64,000 nucleotides of DNA, taken from Kytococcus aerolatus (lineage in GTDB: Bacteria > Actinomycetota > Actinomycetes > Actinomycetales > Dermatophilaceae). A program made the translations under genes and the position numbers. The DNA lies in the NCBI RefSeq assembly GCF_900187395.1, contig NZ_FYEZ01000001.1:992001-1056000 (forward strand), read 5' to 3'. Each line of letters starts with the position of its first letter. Positions within the stretch are counted from its first letter, which is position 1. Positions 8,439-17,307 of this stretch are shown piece by piece. The notes under the pieces are model-generated. The model ran no database searches. It saw only the letters and a program-made list of their open reading frames with translations, and was not told the origin of the DNA.

Positions 8439-9320
8439 ATGTGCCCCGCACGCCTGCCCGACGGAGTGACCACCCACCCCAGCAGCAGCGGCGCCGAGGA
8501 GCTGCGCGCCGCCACCGAGGCCTGCACGCTGCGCCTCGACCTCCAGGGGGCCCACCTGCTCTCCTGGATGCCCGCCGGGGGCGAGGACCTGCTCTGGCTG
8601 AGCCCCGAGGCCGTGCGCGCCCCCGGCCGGGCCATCCGCGGTGGCATCCCCCTCTGCGCCCCCTGGTTCGCCGGCGGCCCCGACGGCGAGCACACCCCCA
8701 GCCACGGCCCGGCCCGCACCCAGCCGTGGCAGCTGCGGGAGGCCCACGTGGAGCCCGACGGCACCGTGGACCTCACCCTGGCCACCAACGCCGACGGCGT
8801 CGACCTCACCCTGGCCCTCTCCGCCGGGGCCACCCAGCTGCACCTGGAGCTCACCACCGCCCTGCCGGCCGATGCCGAGCCGCGCCGCGTCGAGGCCGCC
8901 CTGCACACCTACCTGGCCGTCCACGACGTCCGCGCCACGTCCGTGACCGGCCTGGCCGGGTCCGTGGTGGTCGACAAGAACGCCCGGTCCGTCGGGGAGG
9001 CGGGCGAGACCCTGCGCCCCGACGGTCCGACCGATCTCATCCACCGCACCGCCGGCCCGGTGACCCTCGAGGACGGCGAGCGCTCGGTCCGCCTGGAGAC
9101 CCAGGGCGCCGCCGACACCGTCGTGTGGACCCCCTGGGCCGAGGGCGCCGCCAGCATGACCGACGTGCCCGACGACGGCTGGCACCGCTTCCTGTGCGTC
9201 GAGACCGCCTGCATCGGCCCCCGGCGGGACGAGGTGGACCACTCCATCGCCCTGGAGCCCGGCGGCTCCCACGCCCTGGCCGTCACCTTCACCCCCTCCG
9301 ACGCCGGCGGCGCCGCATGA
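8439..9320 (+). CDS. D-hexose-6-phosphate mutarotase (aldose 1-epimerase family)
   Basis: 293 residues. The beta-sandwich galactose-mutarotase fold is recognisable from GAHLLSWMPAGGEDLLWLS, from IRGGIPLCAPWF (residues about 67-78, the phosphate-binding segment of the YeaD subgroup), from the catalytic His in ALHTYLAVHD, and from the C-terminal FLCVETACIG with the general-base Glu. YeaD-type enzymes interconvert anomers of glucose-6-phosphate and related sugar phosphates in the cytosol. ATG chosen at 8439 because of the adjacent -10 box. Overlaps the downstream oxidoreductase by four bases. Confidence 0.88.
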   Translation: MCPARLPDGVTTHPSSSGAEELRAATEACTLRLDLQGAHLLSWMPAGGEDLLWLSPEAVRAPGRAIRGGIPLCAPWFAGGPDGEHTPSHGPARTQPWQLREAHVEPDGTVDLTLATNADGVDLTLALSAGATQLHLELTTALPADAEPRRVEAALHTYLAVHDVRATSVTGLAGSVVVDKNARSVGEAGETLRPDGPTDLIHRTAGPVTLEDGERSVRLETQGAADTVVWTPWAEGAASMTDVPDDGWHRFLCVETACIGPRRDEVDHSIALEPGGSHALAVTFTPSDAGGAA

Positions 9321-10666
9321 CCGGCCGCAGCCTGACCCGGGTGCCGCTGCGCTCCGACGACGCCGACGTCCTCGTCGTGGGCGCGGGCGTGGCCGGGCTG
9401 GCCGCCACGCGCCGCCTCGAGGAGGCCGGGCTCACCGTGGAGCTCCTGGAGGCCGAGGTGACCGCCGGCGGCCGCATCGGCAGCGAGATCGTCGACGGCT
9501 TCACGGTCGACCACGGCCTGCAGTGGCTCAACCCCGCCGGCCCCGAGCTGGCCGCCCATGTGGACCTCGACGCCCTCGGCCTGGAGAGCTTCCTGCCCGG
9601 CGTGGAGCTCCTCGTGGCCTCGGGCCCGGAGGTCTCCGACGTCCGGCGCGTCACGAACCCGCGCCGCGCCCCGCAGCACCTGCTCTCCACCCTCCGCTCC
9701 GGGCTGGCCGCCGACGCCGCCGACGTCCGGGAGGTGTGGGCCCTGCGCCGGTGGTGGAGCGGGCACGACCAGCCCACCGGCTCCCCTGACGCCACCTGGC
9801 TCGACGCCCTCGACGCCGGAGGGCTCGAGGGTCGCCCCCGCATCGCGGCCGAGCGCCTGCTGGAGGCCGTCACCCTGGAGAACACCCGCGATTCGCGGAT
9901 CCGGGAGCGGGCGAGCGCGGCCGAGGTGGCGCGCCGTCGCCTGGCGGACCTGGCCCGCGGCTCCTTCGCGCTGCCCGCCGCGGGCATGGTGACCCTGCCG
10001 GTCGTCATGGCCGGGGCCCTGCAGCGCCCGGTGCGCACCGAGTGGCCCGTCGACAGCCTCGTCCGCCGCGGCGGAGCCTGGGAGGTGCGCGGCCCCGCGG
10101 GCGTGCTGCGCGCCCCGGCGGTGCTGCTGGCCACCCCCGCCGACGCCGCCTCGGACCTGCTCCACGGCAGTGGGAGCACCGCCGCGCTGCTCCCCCACCT
10201 GGGCTGGCACGGCGCCACCACCTGGTGGTTCACCGCCGACGAGGCCCCCACCGACTCGACTGCCCTGCGCGTGGACGTCCGCCCGCACCGCGGACCGGTC
10301 GTCGTGAGCGCCGTGGTGAGCAACGTGGCCCCGGAGTACAGCGAGTCCGGGCGGCCGCTGGTGGCCGCGACGGTGCTCTGGCGCAGCGGCCACCCGGAGG
10401 GGGAGGAGGCCGCCGTGCGTGTGCACCTCTCCGAGCTCTGGGACACGCCGGCCTTCGGCTGGGAGCTCGTGGCCCGGCAGGACATCCCCCACGGCATGCC
10501 GGCGCTGCCGCCCACCGCCGAGCGGGTGCCGACCCGACTGGACCACGGGCTGTACACCGCCGGCGACCACTCCGCCGCGGCCCGGGCCGGCGGCATCGAG
10601 GGGGCGCTGACCGCCGGGGCGCGGGCGGCCGAGGTGATCCTCACGGCGCACCGCAGCGGGGCCTGA
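9317..10666 (+). CDS. NAD(P)/FAD-dependent oxidoreductase (amine-oxidase / desaturase-like)
   Basis: 449 residues. The N-terminal dinucleotide fold is VLVVGAGVAGLAATRRLEEA with the acidic VELLEAE end and the TAGGRI arginine motif typical of flavin-containing amine oxidases, phytoene desaturases and protoporphyrinogen oxidase relatives. The C-terminus GLYTAGDHSAAARAGGIEGA is the second FAD-contacting segment. Such enzymes oxidise amines or carbon-carbon bonds, but the substrate cannot be told here. The ATGA overlap with the mutarotase gene shows co-translation, although no shared pathway is evident. Confidence 0.85.
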   Translation: MTGRSLTRVPLRSDDADVLVVGAGVAGLAATRRLEEAGLTVELLEAEVTAGGRIGSEIVDGFTVDHGLQWLNPAGPELAAHVDLDALGLESFLPGVELLVASGPEVSDVRRVTNPRRAPQHLLSTLRSGLAADAADVREVWALRRWWSGHDQPTGSPDATWLDALDAGGLEGRPRIAAERLLEAVTLENTRDSRIRERASAAEVARRRLADLARGSFALPAAGMVTLPVVMAGALQRPVRTEWPVDSLVRRGGAWEVRGPAGVLRAPAVLLATPADAASDLLHGSGSTAALLPHLGWHGATTWWFTADEAPTDSTALRVDVRPHRGPVVVSAVVSNVAPEYSESGRPLVAATVLWRSGHPEGEEAAVRVHLSELWDTPAFGWELVARQDIPHGMPALPPTAERVPTRLDHGLYTAGDHSAAARAGGIEGALTAGARAAEVILTAHRSGA

Positions 10667-10794
10667 CGGGGCGGAGCCCCACGGCGCGGGACCAGCGCCC
10701 CGCACCGCCCGATGGTGACCCGGGGCCCGGGGCGGCGACCCACGGTGCGTCATGATGTGACCTGCCCCACCACGCACCGACCCCAGGAGCCCCC

Positions 10795-11994
10795 GTGTCG
10801 CTCGAAGCCGCCCACGTCTACGACACCGTCCGCACCCCCTTCGCCAAGTTCGGGGGCGCCCTGGCCGGGGTGCGGGCCGACGACCTGGCGGCCACCGTCG
10901 TCCGGGAGATGGTCGCCCGGCAGGACGGGCTCGACCCGGCCAGGATCGACGAGGTCGTCTTCGGCGCCGCGAACCAGGCCGGGGAGGACAACCGCTGCGT
11001 CGCCCGCATGGCCACCCTCCTGGCCGGGCTGCCGACCAGCGTGCCCGGCACCACCGTGAACCGGCTCTGCGGCTCCTCCCTCGACGCCGCGATGGTGGCC
11101 AGTCGGACCATCGAGACCGGGGACGCCGAGCTCGTCCTCGTCGGCGGCGTGGAGTCGATGAGTCGCGCCCCCTGGGTGGTGCCCAAGCCGGAGCGGGCCT
11201 TCCCGGCCGGAGACGCCGAGATGGCCTCCACCACGCTGGGCTGGCGCCTGGTGAACCCGCAGATGCCCGCCGAGTGGACCGCCAGCCTCGGGGAGTGCAA
11301 CGAGCAGCTGGCCGACGAGACCGGCATCGACCGGGCACGGATGGACGAGTTCTCCGCACGCTCCCACCGGCTCGCCGCGCAGGCCTGGGAGTCCGGCTTC
11401 TACGCCAACTGGACCTGCGGGGTGCCGGGGGTCGACCCCTCCGACCTGCCCCACGACGAGACGGTGCGCCCGGGCTCCACCCCGGAGACGCTCGCCGGGC
11501 TCAAGCCCTCCTTCCGCCCCGACGGGCGCATCACCGCCGGCAACGCCTCCCCGCTCACCGACGGTGCCTCCACGGTGCTGCTGGGCTCGGAGAAGGCCGC
11601 CGAGCGGCTCGGGCGGGAACCGCTGGCCCGCATCGCCGGGCGGGGCACCTTCGCCCTGGACCCGCAGCGCTTCGGCATCGCCCCGGTGGAGGCGGCGAAC
11701 CGTGCCCTGGCCCGGGCCGGCATCGGCTGGGACGAGGTGGGCCTGGTGGAGCTCAACGAGGCCTTCGCCGTGCAGTCGCTGGCCTGCGTGGACGCCTGGG
11801 GCATCGACCCGGAGATCGTCAACACCCGCGGCGGAGCCATCGCCATCGGTCACCCGCTGGGGGCCTCCGGCGCGCGCGTCCTGGGCACCCTGGCCGCCGC
11901 CATGCGGGCCGACGGGGTGCGCTGGGGCGTGGCCGCCCTGTGCATCGGCGTGGGGCAGGGCCTCGCGGTGGTGCTGGAGAACCCGAACGCCTGA
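10795..11994 (+). CDS. Acetyl-CoA C-acyltransferase (thiolase)
   Basis: 399 residues, full family length. GTG start with AGGAG at 10785-10789. All catalytic elements are present: the nucleophilic Cys in NRLCGSSLDA (about residue 90), NEAFAVQ, the activating His in GHPLGASGARVLG, and the second Cys in LCIGVGQG. The enzyme cleaves or condenses 3-ketoacyl-CoA with CoA in fatty-acid or aromatic (3-oxoadipyl-CoA) degradation; the sequence resembles the PaaJ/PcaF type. No partner genes of beta-oxidation are adjacent, so the pathway is open. Confidence 0.9.
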   Translation: MSLEAAHVYDTVRTPFAKFGGALAGVRADDLAATVVREMVARQDGLDPARIDEVVFGAANQAGEDNRCVARMATLLAGLPTSVPGTTVNRLCGSSLDAAMVASRTIETGDAELVLVGGVESMSRAPWVVPKPERAFPAGDAEMASTTLGWRLVNPQMPAEWTASLGECNEQLADETGIDRARMDEFSARSHRLAAQAWESGFYANWTCGVPGVDPSDLPHDETVRPGSTPETLAGLKPSFRPDGRITAGNASPLTDGASTVLLGSEKAAERLGREPLARIAGRGTFALDPQRFGIAPVEAANRALARAGIGWDEVGLVELNEAFAVQSLACVDAWGIDPEIVNTRGGAIAIGHPLGASGARVLGTLAAAMRADGVRWGVAALCIGVGQGLAVVLENPNA

Positions 11995-12056
11995 GCCGGC
12001 TGGCACCACCTGTGGAGCCTCCCCCAGGCGCCAGGCTCCCCCGCTCCCCACGCACG

Positions 12057-12126
12057 ACGACGGTCACCTCCTGCGCACGACGGTCACCGGAACCGGTGAT
12101 GGTCGTGCGCAGGAGGTGACCATCGT
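12057..12126. repeat. 70-bp intergenic palindrome with a 20-bp inner period
   Basis: Arms of about 34 bp pair around a two-base centre with one G-T pair and two mismatches. The left arm contains two copies of a GGTCACC motif 20 bases apart. It lies between the convergent thiolase and desaturase genes and can act as a bidirectional terminator, although it is far longer than needed and lacks a T-tract. Confidence 0.8.
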
Positions 12127-12182
12127 CAAACGGGGCGGCGAGCGGCCGGCCGGCCTCGGAACGTGGCCGGCGGCTCAGCGCC

Positions 12183-13562
12183 TCAGCGGCGGGAGTGCTT
12201 CTTCTTGCGCCCCAGGCTCTTGAGCACCTGACCGACCGACCAGCGGGCGCCGGCGGCCACGGACTGGACCGGGCGCTCCCGGAGCTCGCCCCAGGCGCCG
12301 TTCGGCAGGGCGTACTTGAAGATCTTCTTCCACGCGCTGCCCAGCTGCACCGGCATCGGGCCGGTCACGTAGTCGAACCCGTAGCGGTCGAACACGTCGC
12401 GGACCTCCACGGCCACCTCGGCGTACCGGTTGCTCGGCAGGTCCGGGAAGCAGTGGTGCTCGATCTGGTGGCTCAGGTTGCCGGTCATGATGTGCATGAG
12501 CGGCGAGCCGGAGATGTTGGCACTGCCGAGCATCTGCCGCAGGTACCACTCACCACGGGTCTCCCCGACGGTCGAGGCGCGGCTGAAGGTCTGCACGCCC
12601 TCCGGGAAGTGGCCGCACAGGATGACGCCGTTGCTCCACAGGTTGCGGGTCAGGTTGGCCGTCCACGTGGCCGCCAGCGTGCTCTTCCAGCCGGGGCCGG
12701 AGAGCGCCGGGGTCACCACGTAGTCCTTGGCCACCTGGCGCACCACCTTGCGGGCCACCCCGAGCAGCCCGGGGATCGCCGGCTTCCAGGCCTTGAGCGG
12801 CTTGCCCTGGTAGCGGCCGAGCTCCAGGTCGTAGAGCGCGATGGAGTACTCGAAGGTCAGCGCGTTGACGGCGTTGAGCACCGGCTGCCACACCATCCAC
12901 GGGCGCCACGGCTGGTCCTTGTCGACCCGGGCGATGCCGAAGCCGAGGTCGTTGTCCCGGCCGATGACATTCGTGTACGTGTGGTGCAGGTCGTTGTGCG
13001 AGTGCTTCCACGCCTCGGCCGGGGAGGCGTGGTCCCACTCCCAGGTGGAGGAGTGGATCGACGGGTCGCGCATCCAGTCCCACTGTCCGTGGAGCACGTT
13101 GTGGCCGATCTCCATGTTCTCCAGGATCTTCGCCACGGTGAGCGCCCCGGTGCCCAGCACCCAGGCGGCCTTGTTGCGGCTGCCGACCATGAGCACGAGG
13201 CGTCCACCCATGTCGAGCCCGCGCTGCACGGCGATGACCCGGCGGATGTAGGCCGCGTCGGCCGCACCGCGGGAGTCGATGATGCGCTGGCGGATGGCGT
13301 CCATCTCCCGGCCCAGCTCCTCGATCTGCTCGATCGTCAGGTGCGCGGCCGGGTCCTCCCCGCCGGAGCGCTTCGGCTTCCAGTGGCGCTCCGGGTTCTC
13401 GGTGGAGGTGATGCGGTTGACCCCGCGGCGGGTGTCGCGGCGAGTCCGTGCGAAGGCCTTGTTGACCTGCATCGCGTCGCTGAAGGCCGCCGGGCGGAGT
13501 CGCTGCTCGAGCTGCCCGTCGGGGGCGGTGGTGTGCGTGGGGCGGGCGGGCGTGGTCGTCAT
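12183..13562 (-). CDS. Membrane fatty-acyl-CoA desaturase (DesA3-like)
   Basis: 459 residues. The three histidine boxes that bind the di-iron centre are visible: HNVLHGQWDW, HSHNDLHHTYTN and HQIEHHCFPD, separated by two hydrophobic hairpins. Length and box spacing fit the mycobacterial DesA3 delta-9 acyl-CoA desaturase, which inserts a double bond into stearoyl- or palmitoyl-CoA at the membrane. The ATG at 13562 overlaps the stop of the ferredoxin-reductase gene (ATGA), so electron donor and desaturase are made together. The N-terminal 45 residues are polar and probably cytosolic. The C-terminus is lysine/arginine-rich. Confidence 0.93.
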   Translation of the reverse strand: MTTTPARPTHTTAPDGQLEQRLRPAAFSDAMQVNKAFARTRRDTRRGVNRITSTENPERHWKPKRSGGEDPAAHLTIEQIEELGREMDAIRQRIIDSRGAADAAYIRRVIAVQRGLDMGGRLVLMVGSRNKAAWVLGTGALTVAKILENMEIGHNVLHGQWDWMRDPSIHSSTWEWDHASPAEAWKHSHNDLHHTYTNVIGRDNDLGFGIARVDKDQPWRPWMVWQPVLNAVNALTFEYSIALYDLELGRYQGKPLKAWKPAIPGLLGVARKVVRQVAKDYVVTPALSGPGWKSTLAATWTANLTRNLWSNGVILCGHFPEGVQTFSRASTVGETRGEWYLRQMLGSANISGSPLMHIMTGNLSHQIEHHCFPDLPSNRYAEVAVEVRDVFDRYGFDYVTGPMPVQLGSAWKKIFKYALPNGAWGELRERPVQSVAAGARWSVGQVLKSLGRKKKHSRR

Positions 13563-14695
13563 GCCGGTACCTCCAGGTGGCAGTCGCCTGCAGCCGTGGT
13601 GACGCAGGTCTGGACGAGGGTGGGGTCCTCGGGGGTGGCCAGGACGATCGAGTCGTCCCGGACATCGCGCACGGCACCCTCGCTGAGGGTGAGCACGCAC
13701 GAGTGGCAGATGCCCATGCGGCACCCGCTGGGCAGGAGCAGGCCGGCCTCCTCCCCCGCGTCGAGCAGGGTGGTGGCGCCGTCGTTCTCGACCTCGGTGG
13801 CCTTCCCGCCGGCGGTGAAGGTGGCGGTGCCGCCCTCCCCGGGGGTGATCTCGACGGTGCGGAAGCGCTCGGTGTGGAGCTGGTCGGCCAGGCCCTCAGC
13901 CTCGAAGTGGGCCTCGACCTCGTCGAGCATCCCGGCGGGGCCGCAAGCCCACACCTCGCGCTCGCGCCAGTCGGGGACCTCGAGGTCGAGCTGGTCGGGG
14001 GTGAAGCGCCCCGCCTGGGCGGTCTGGCGGGTGATGAGCCGGAGGCCGAAGCGATCGGCGATGGCCGGCAGCTCCTGCGCGAAGAGCTGCTCCTGGGGGG
14101 CGCGGAAGGACTGCACCACGACCACGTCGGGCGCGTTCTCCCCGTGCCAGCGGTGGCCGCGCAGCAGGCCCATGATCGGCGTGATGCCGGAACCGGCGCC
14201 CAGGAAGAGCACCTTGCCGGGGCGCGGGTCGTCGAGGGTGAAGTCGCCGTCCGCGCGGTCGAGCATCACCAGGTCACCGACCTCGGTGTGCTGCGTCAGC
14301 TGGGTGCTCACGATGCCGTCGGGCACCTGGGTCACGGTGATCTGCAGCAGGCCGGCCTCCCCGGGGGTTCCGGCGGGGGCGGGCTTGCTGGTGAGGCTGT
14401 AGGTGCGCCAGTGACGGACGCCGTCGACGTCCACGCCGATGCGGACGTACTGCCCGGGGCGGTGCTTGCGCCACAGCGCGCCCGGGCGCAGCCACAGCGA
14501 GACGGTGCGCGGGGTGTCCCGGCGGATGCGTTCCACCTTCGCCCGCAGCCGGACCCGGGAGTGCAGCGGGGCCAGCATGTCGACGTAGTCGTCCGGCACC
14601 ACGGGGGTGGTCACCGCGGCGGCGGCGTCGATGAGTCGCCCGGTCCACTCGGGCCGAGGGGCGACGCGTCGGAGGGGGTAGGTCATACGCTCCAT
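13559..14695 (-). CDS. Ferredoxin-NADP reductase-like electron donor with C-terminal [2Fe-2S] domain
   Basis: 378 residues. An FNR-type FAD domain (WRTYSLTSKP, the RxYS motif) is followed by an NAD(P)H domain (FLGAGSGITPIMGLL, then VWACGPAGML) and a plant-type ferredoxin domain with CRMGICHSC plus a fourth Cys in VQTCVTT. This matches the oxidoreductase Rv3230c that feeds DesA3 in mycobacteria. The ATG at 14695 has GGGGAG eight bases upstream; 14686 is an alternative. It heads a two-gene operon with the desaturase and is divergent from the PucR-type regulator. Confidence 0.92.
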   Translation of the reverse strand: MERMTYPLRRVAPRPEWTGRLIDAAAAVTTPVVPDDYVDMLAPLHSRVRLRAKVERIRRDTPRTVSLWLRPGALWRKHRPGQYVRIGVDVDGVRHWRTYSLTSKPAPAGTPGEAGLLQITVTQVPDGIVSTQLTQHTEVGDLVMLDRADGDFTLDDPRPGKVLFLGAGSGITPIMGLLRGHRWHGENAPDVVVVQSFRAPQEQLFAQELPAIADRFGLRLITRQTAQAGRFTPDQLDLEVPDWREREVWACGPAGMLDEVEAHFEAEGLADQLHTERFRTVEITPGEGGTATFTAGGKATEVENDGATTLLDAGEEAGLLLPSGCRMGICHSCVLTLSEGAVRDVRDDSIVLATPEDPTLVQTCVTTAAGDCHLEVPA

Positions 14696-14788
14696 CCTCA
14701 CTGCTCCCCGCAGCCAATTCCACGGCCCAGAAGGTGGAGAAGCCGCCAGGCATTTGTCTCACGGGAACAGATCGGCCATGATCCGGCC

Positions 14789-16000
14789 ATGACGAGCACC
14801 CTGCACGGCGCCCCGTGGAGCCCGACCGTGGTCGACGCCCTGCGCGCCGCCGTCGACAGCGCCTCCGCGGAGTCGGTGGAGGCGATCATGGCCGAGCTGC
14901 CCGCCTACCGGGAGGAGTTCCGCGCCGGGGCCCAGGTCCTGCGGGAGGCGGTGGCCATGGCGCTCTACGGCTTCCTCGACCTCATCGCCACCTCCGGGCG
15001 GGGGTCCGCCCCCGCCCGCCCCACCATGCTCGGCGCCCGCGGCCTGGGCCGCTCCGAGGCACGTGCCGGACGCTCGGTGGAGACCGTGCTCGCGGCCTAT
15101 CGCGTCGGGGGCCGCGTGTGCTGGGTGACCTTCTCGGACGTGGCGCTGGCCCAGGGTTTGGAGGCCCGCGACCTGCAGGCCTTCGCCGCGCTGACCTTCG
15201 CGTACATCGACGACCTCTCGGCGGCCACGGTGGCCGGCCACACCGAGGAGCGCGCCCACGCCGAGCGCTCCCGCACCCAGGCCCGGGCCCATCTCGGGCT
15301 GCTCATGCTGCGCGGTGCACGTTCCGGGGAGGTGGACCGCTCGGCCCGCGCCGCCGGGCTGACCAGCCCGTCCGAGGTGGTGCCGATCATCTGCCGCACC
15401 GGTGACGTCCCCGCCCTCACCGCCCGGATGCCCCTGCGGACGCTCACCGTGGACCAGATCGGCGTCGGCGCGGCCGGGTCGGGCTGGAGCACCATGCTGC
15501 TGGGCGATCCCACGGAGGAGGAGCTCCGGCAGACGCGTCGGGGGGCGAGCGAGGCGGGCGTGGCCTGCCTCGTCGGGCCGGTGGTCCCGCGCGCGACCCT
15601 GCCGGACACCTGGCGCCTCGCCTCGCGCTGGGCGGAGGTCCCCCCGGCGCCCAGGCTCGGCGGACCGGCCCGCCGGGAGGGGCCGCTCGAGCTCACCGAC
15701 GTGCTGCCCCACCTCGTGGTCCACGGCGATCCGGTGGCCGCGGAGGCACTGGCCCGGGAGGTGCTGGCCCCGCTCGCGGTCCACGGTGAGCAGGCCCGGG
15801 AGCGCCTCGTGGAGACCCTGCGGACGTGGATCCTGCTCCGGGGGCAGCGAGCCCTGGTCGCGGAGCACCTCGGGGTGCACCCGCAGACCGTCCGCTACCG
15901 GATGACCCAGGTGCGCACCGCCCTCGGGCCGGAGCTGGACGACCAGGAGCGGGCCGCGGCGATCCTGCTGGCCTGCCTCGTGGTGCCCGAGGCCGGATGA
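14789..16000 (+). CDS. PucR-type transcriptional regulator divergent from the desaturase operon
   Basis: 403 residues. The N-terminal two thirds form a regulatory domain; residues 90-170 (SVETVLAAYRVGGRVCW) resemble the RsbT-co-antagonist/RPFR-like helical domain of this family. The C-terminal helix-turn-helix contains LRTWILLRGQRALVAEHLGV followed by HPQTVRYRMTQVRTALG, the PucR/CdaR HTH_30 signature. The start at 14789 is six bases after CATGAT, so a leaderless transcript is possible. The 93-bp divergent spacing suggests that it controls the reductase-desaturase operon, a common actinobacterial arrangement. This is inference from position. Confidence 0.85.
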   Translation: MTSTLHGAPWSPTVVDALRAAVDSASAESVEAIMAELPAYREEFRAGAQVLREAVAMALYGFLDLIATSGRGSAPARPTMLGARGLGRSEARAGRSVETVLAAYRVGGRVCWVTFSDVALAQGLEARDLQAFAALTFAYIDDLSAATVAGHTEERAHAERSRTQARAHLGLLMLRGARSGEVDRSARAAGLTSPSEVVPIICRTGDVPALTARMPLRTLTVDQIGVGAAGSGWSTMLLGDPTEEELRQTRRGASEAGVACLVGPVVPRATLPDTWRLASRWAEVPPAPRLGGPARREGPLELTDVLPHLVVHGDPVAAEALAREVLAPLAVHGEQARERLVETLRTWILLRGQRALVAEHLGVHPQTVRYRMTQVRTALGPELDDQERAAAILLACLVVPEAG

Positions 16001-16032
16001 GGGCGCGCAAGGCCGGGTGAGGGCGCGCTCGG

Positions 16033-16905
16033 TCAGATCCGGTCGCGGTGGGGGGCGAGGCGCTCCACGTCCACCTGCTGGACGGTGGGGCGCTTCGGCA
16101 TCCGGCCGTCGCCGGAGGACCGCCCGGTGAGGCGACGCTCCACCCAGGGGCGCAGGTGCAGGCGTGCCCACTCGCGATGGGCCTGGACCGACTCCAGCCG
16201 GCTCAGCGGCTCCACCTCGGGCAACGGGGTGCTCCACGCCCGCTCGTCGCCGCCCTCGACCTCCAGCCCGAGGGTCCACGCGGCCTGCAGCGCCACCCGC
16301 CGGTGCCCGTCGGTGGAGAGGTGGATGCGGTCCGGGGCCCACAGCCGGGGATCGCGCAGGGCACGGAGGGTCCACAGGTCGACCACGTAGCAGTCGTAGC
16401 GCTGGGCGATGCCCCAGATGTTGGCCGTGAAGTCGGCGAAGCGCGGGGTCACGCGCCGCACCATGGGCAGCTGGGAGGTGTTGGGGGCGGTCAGGAGCAG
16501 GACGTCCGCGCCGGTCTCCCGGAGGCGGGCAACGGCGTCCTCGAGCTGATCGACGACGGCGTCCTTGTCGGCGCGCGGGCGGAGGTAGTTGTTGCCGCCG
16601 GCGTTGAGGCTCACGAGGTCCGGGGTGAGGGTGAGCGCCTCCTCCAGCTGCTCCCCCACGACGTGCTCGATGAGCCGGCCGCGGATGGCGAGGTTGGCGT
16701 AGCCGAAGGGGCGCGGGTCGGGCGTGCCGTCCGGGCCGGTGTGCTCGGCGTTGCGGAAGGCCAGCCGGGCGGCGAGGCGGTCGGCCCAGCCGTGGAAGAC
16801 GTCCGGGTCGCGGTCGGTGGGGTCCATCATGCCCTCGGTGAACGAGTCACCCAGCGCCACGAAGCGCTCCCACATGCGCCCCTCAGGGGCCTTGCCTGCA
16901 CTCAT
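16033..16905 (-). CDS. SGNH/GDSL-type esterase
   Basis: 290 residues from ATG 16905 with GGAGG six bases upstream. Block I is FVALGDSFTEGM with the nucleophile Ser, block II lies around YANLAIRGR, block III is NAGGNNYLRP with the oxyanion Asn, and block V is APDRIHLSTDGHR with the catalytic Asp and His. There is no signal peptide, so it is cytosolic. The C-terminal 70 residues extend beyond the esterase core and are Arg-rich. Acyl substrate unknown. Confidence 0.88.
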   Translation of the reverse strand: MSAGKAPEGRMWERFVALGDSFTEGMMDPTDRDPDVFHGWADRLAARLAFRNAEHTGPDGTPDPRPFGYANLAIRGRLIEHVVGEQLEEALTLTPDLVSLNAGGNNYLRPRADKDAVVDQLEDAVARLRETGADVLLLTAPNTSQLPMVRRVTPRFADFTANIWGIAQRYDCYVVDLWTLRALRDPRLWAPDRIHLSTDGHRRVALQAAWTLGLEVEGGDERAWSTPLPEVEPLSRLESVQAHREWARLHLRPWVERRLTGRSSGDGRMPKRPTVQQVDVERLAPHRDRI

Positions 16906-17077
16906 GTCCTGCCTCCGCTCGGGCTCGCTCGGGTCCGGGGGCACCGCCGCACGGCGCGCTCCCACCGCACGGTACGCCGACGGACCGGTAGGGCGCTCGC
17001 ACGGGTCGGGCTAGTCGGGGCACGGTGGGGTGGGGTGGGGCGGGCTGGCCGGGGCGGGGCGTGCCCAGACGCAGGAT

Positions 17078-17175
17078 CACGGTGCTCGTCCAGAACCACC
17101 GTCCGCTCACGGTGGTTCTGGACGAGCACCGTGGGTCTGGGACGAGAACGGTGGTCCTGAGCGAGATCGGTGGGA
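17078..17175. repeat. 25-bp perfect inverted repeat continuing into 20-bp tandem units
   Basis: Arms at 17078-17102 and 17109-17133 pair perfectly around a 6-base loop. The right arm is the first of three degenerate direct units starting at 17110, 17130 and 17150 (period 20, 20, 19), with a fourth partial at 17169. It lies in the 402-bp gap 16906-17307, which otherwise holds only the sdh terminator. Confidence 0.85.
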
Positions 17176-17250
17176 ACTCCGGCCGAGGCTGGGCCTGCAC
17201 TCCCCGGCCCGCTGAAGGGGGCGCAGCCGAGGATCGGCCCCCCGACACGC

Positions 17251-17291
17251 CGAAGGGGGCACCCACCGGAGTCCGGTGAGCGCCCCCTTCG
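17251..17291 (-). terminator. Terminator of the sdh operon
   Basis: CGAAGGGGGC (17251-17260) pairs with GCCCCCTTCG (17282-17291), with an inner CACCGG/CCGGTG stem; lies 17 bases past the sdhB stop on the reverse strand. Confidence 0.8.
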
Positions 17292-17307
17292 GTCGGGGCT
17301 GCGGGCC

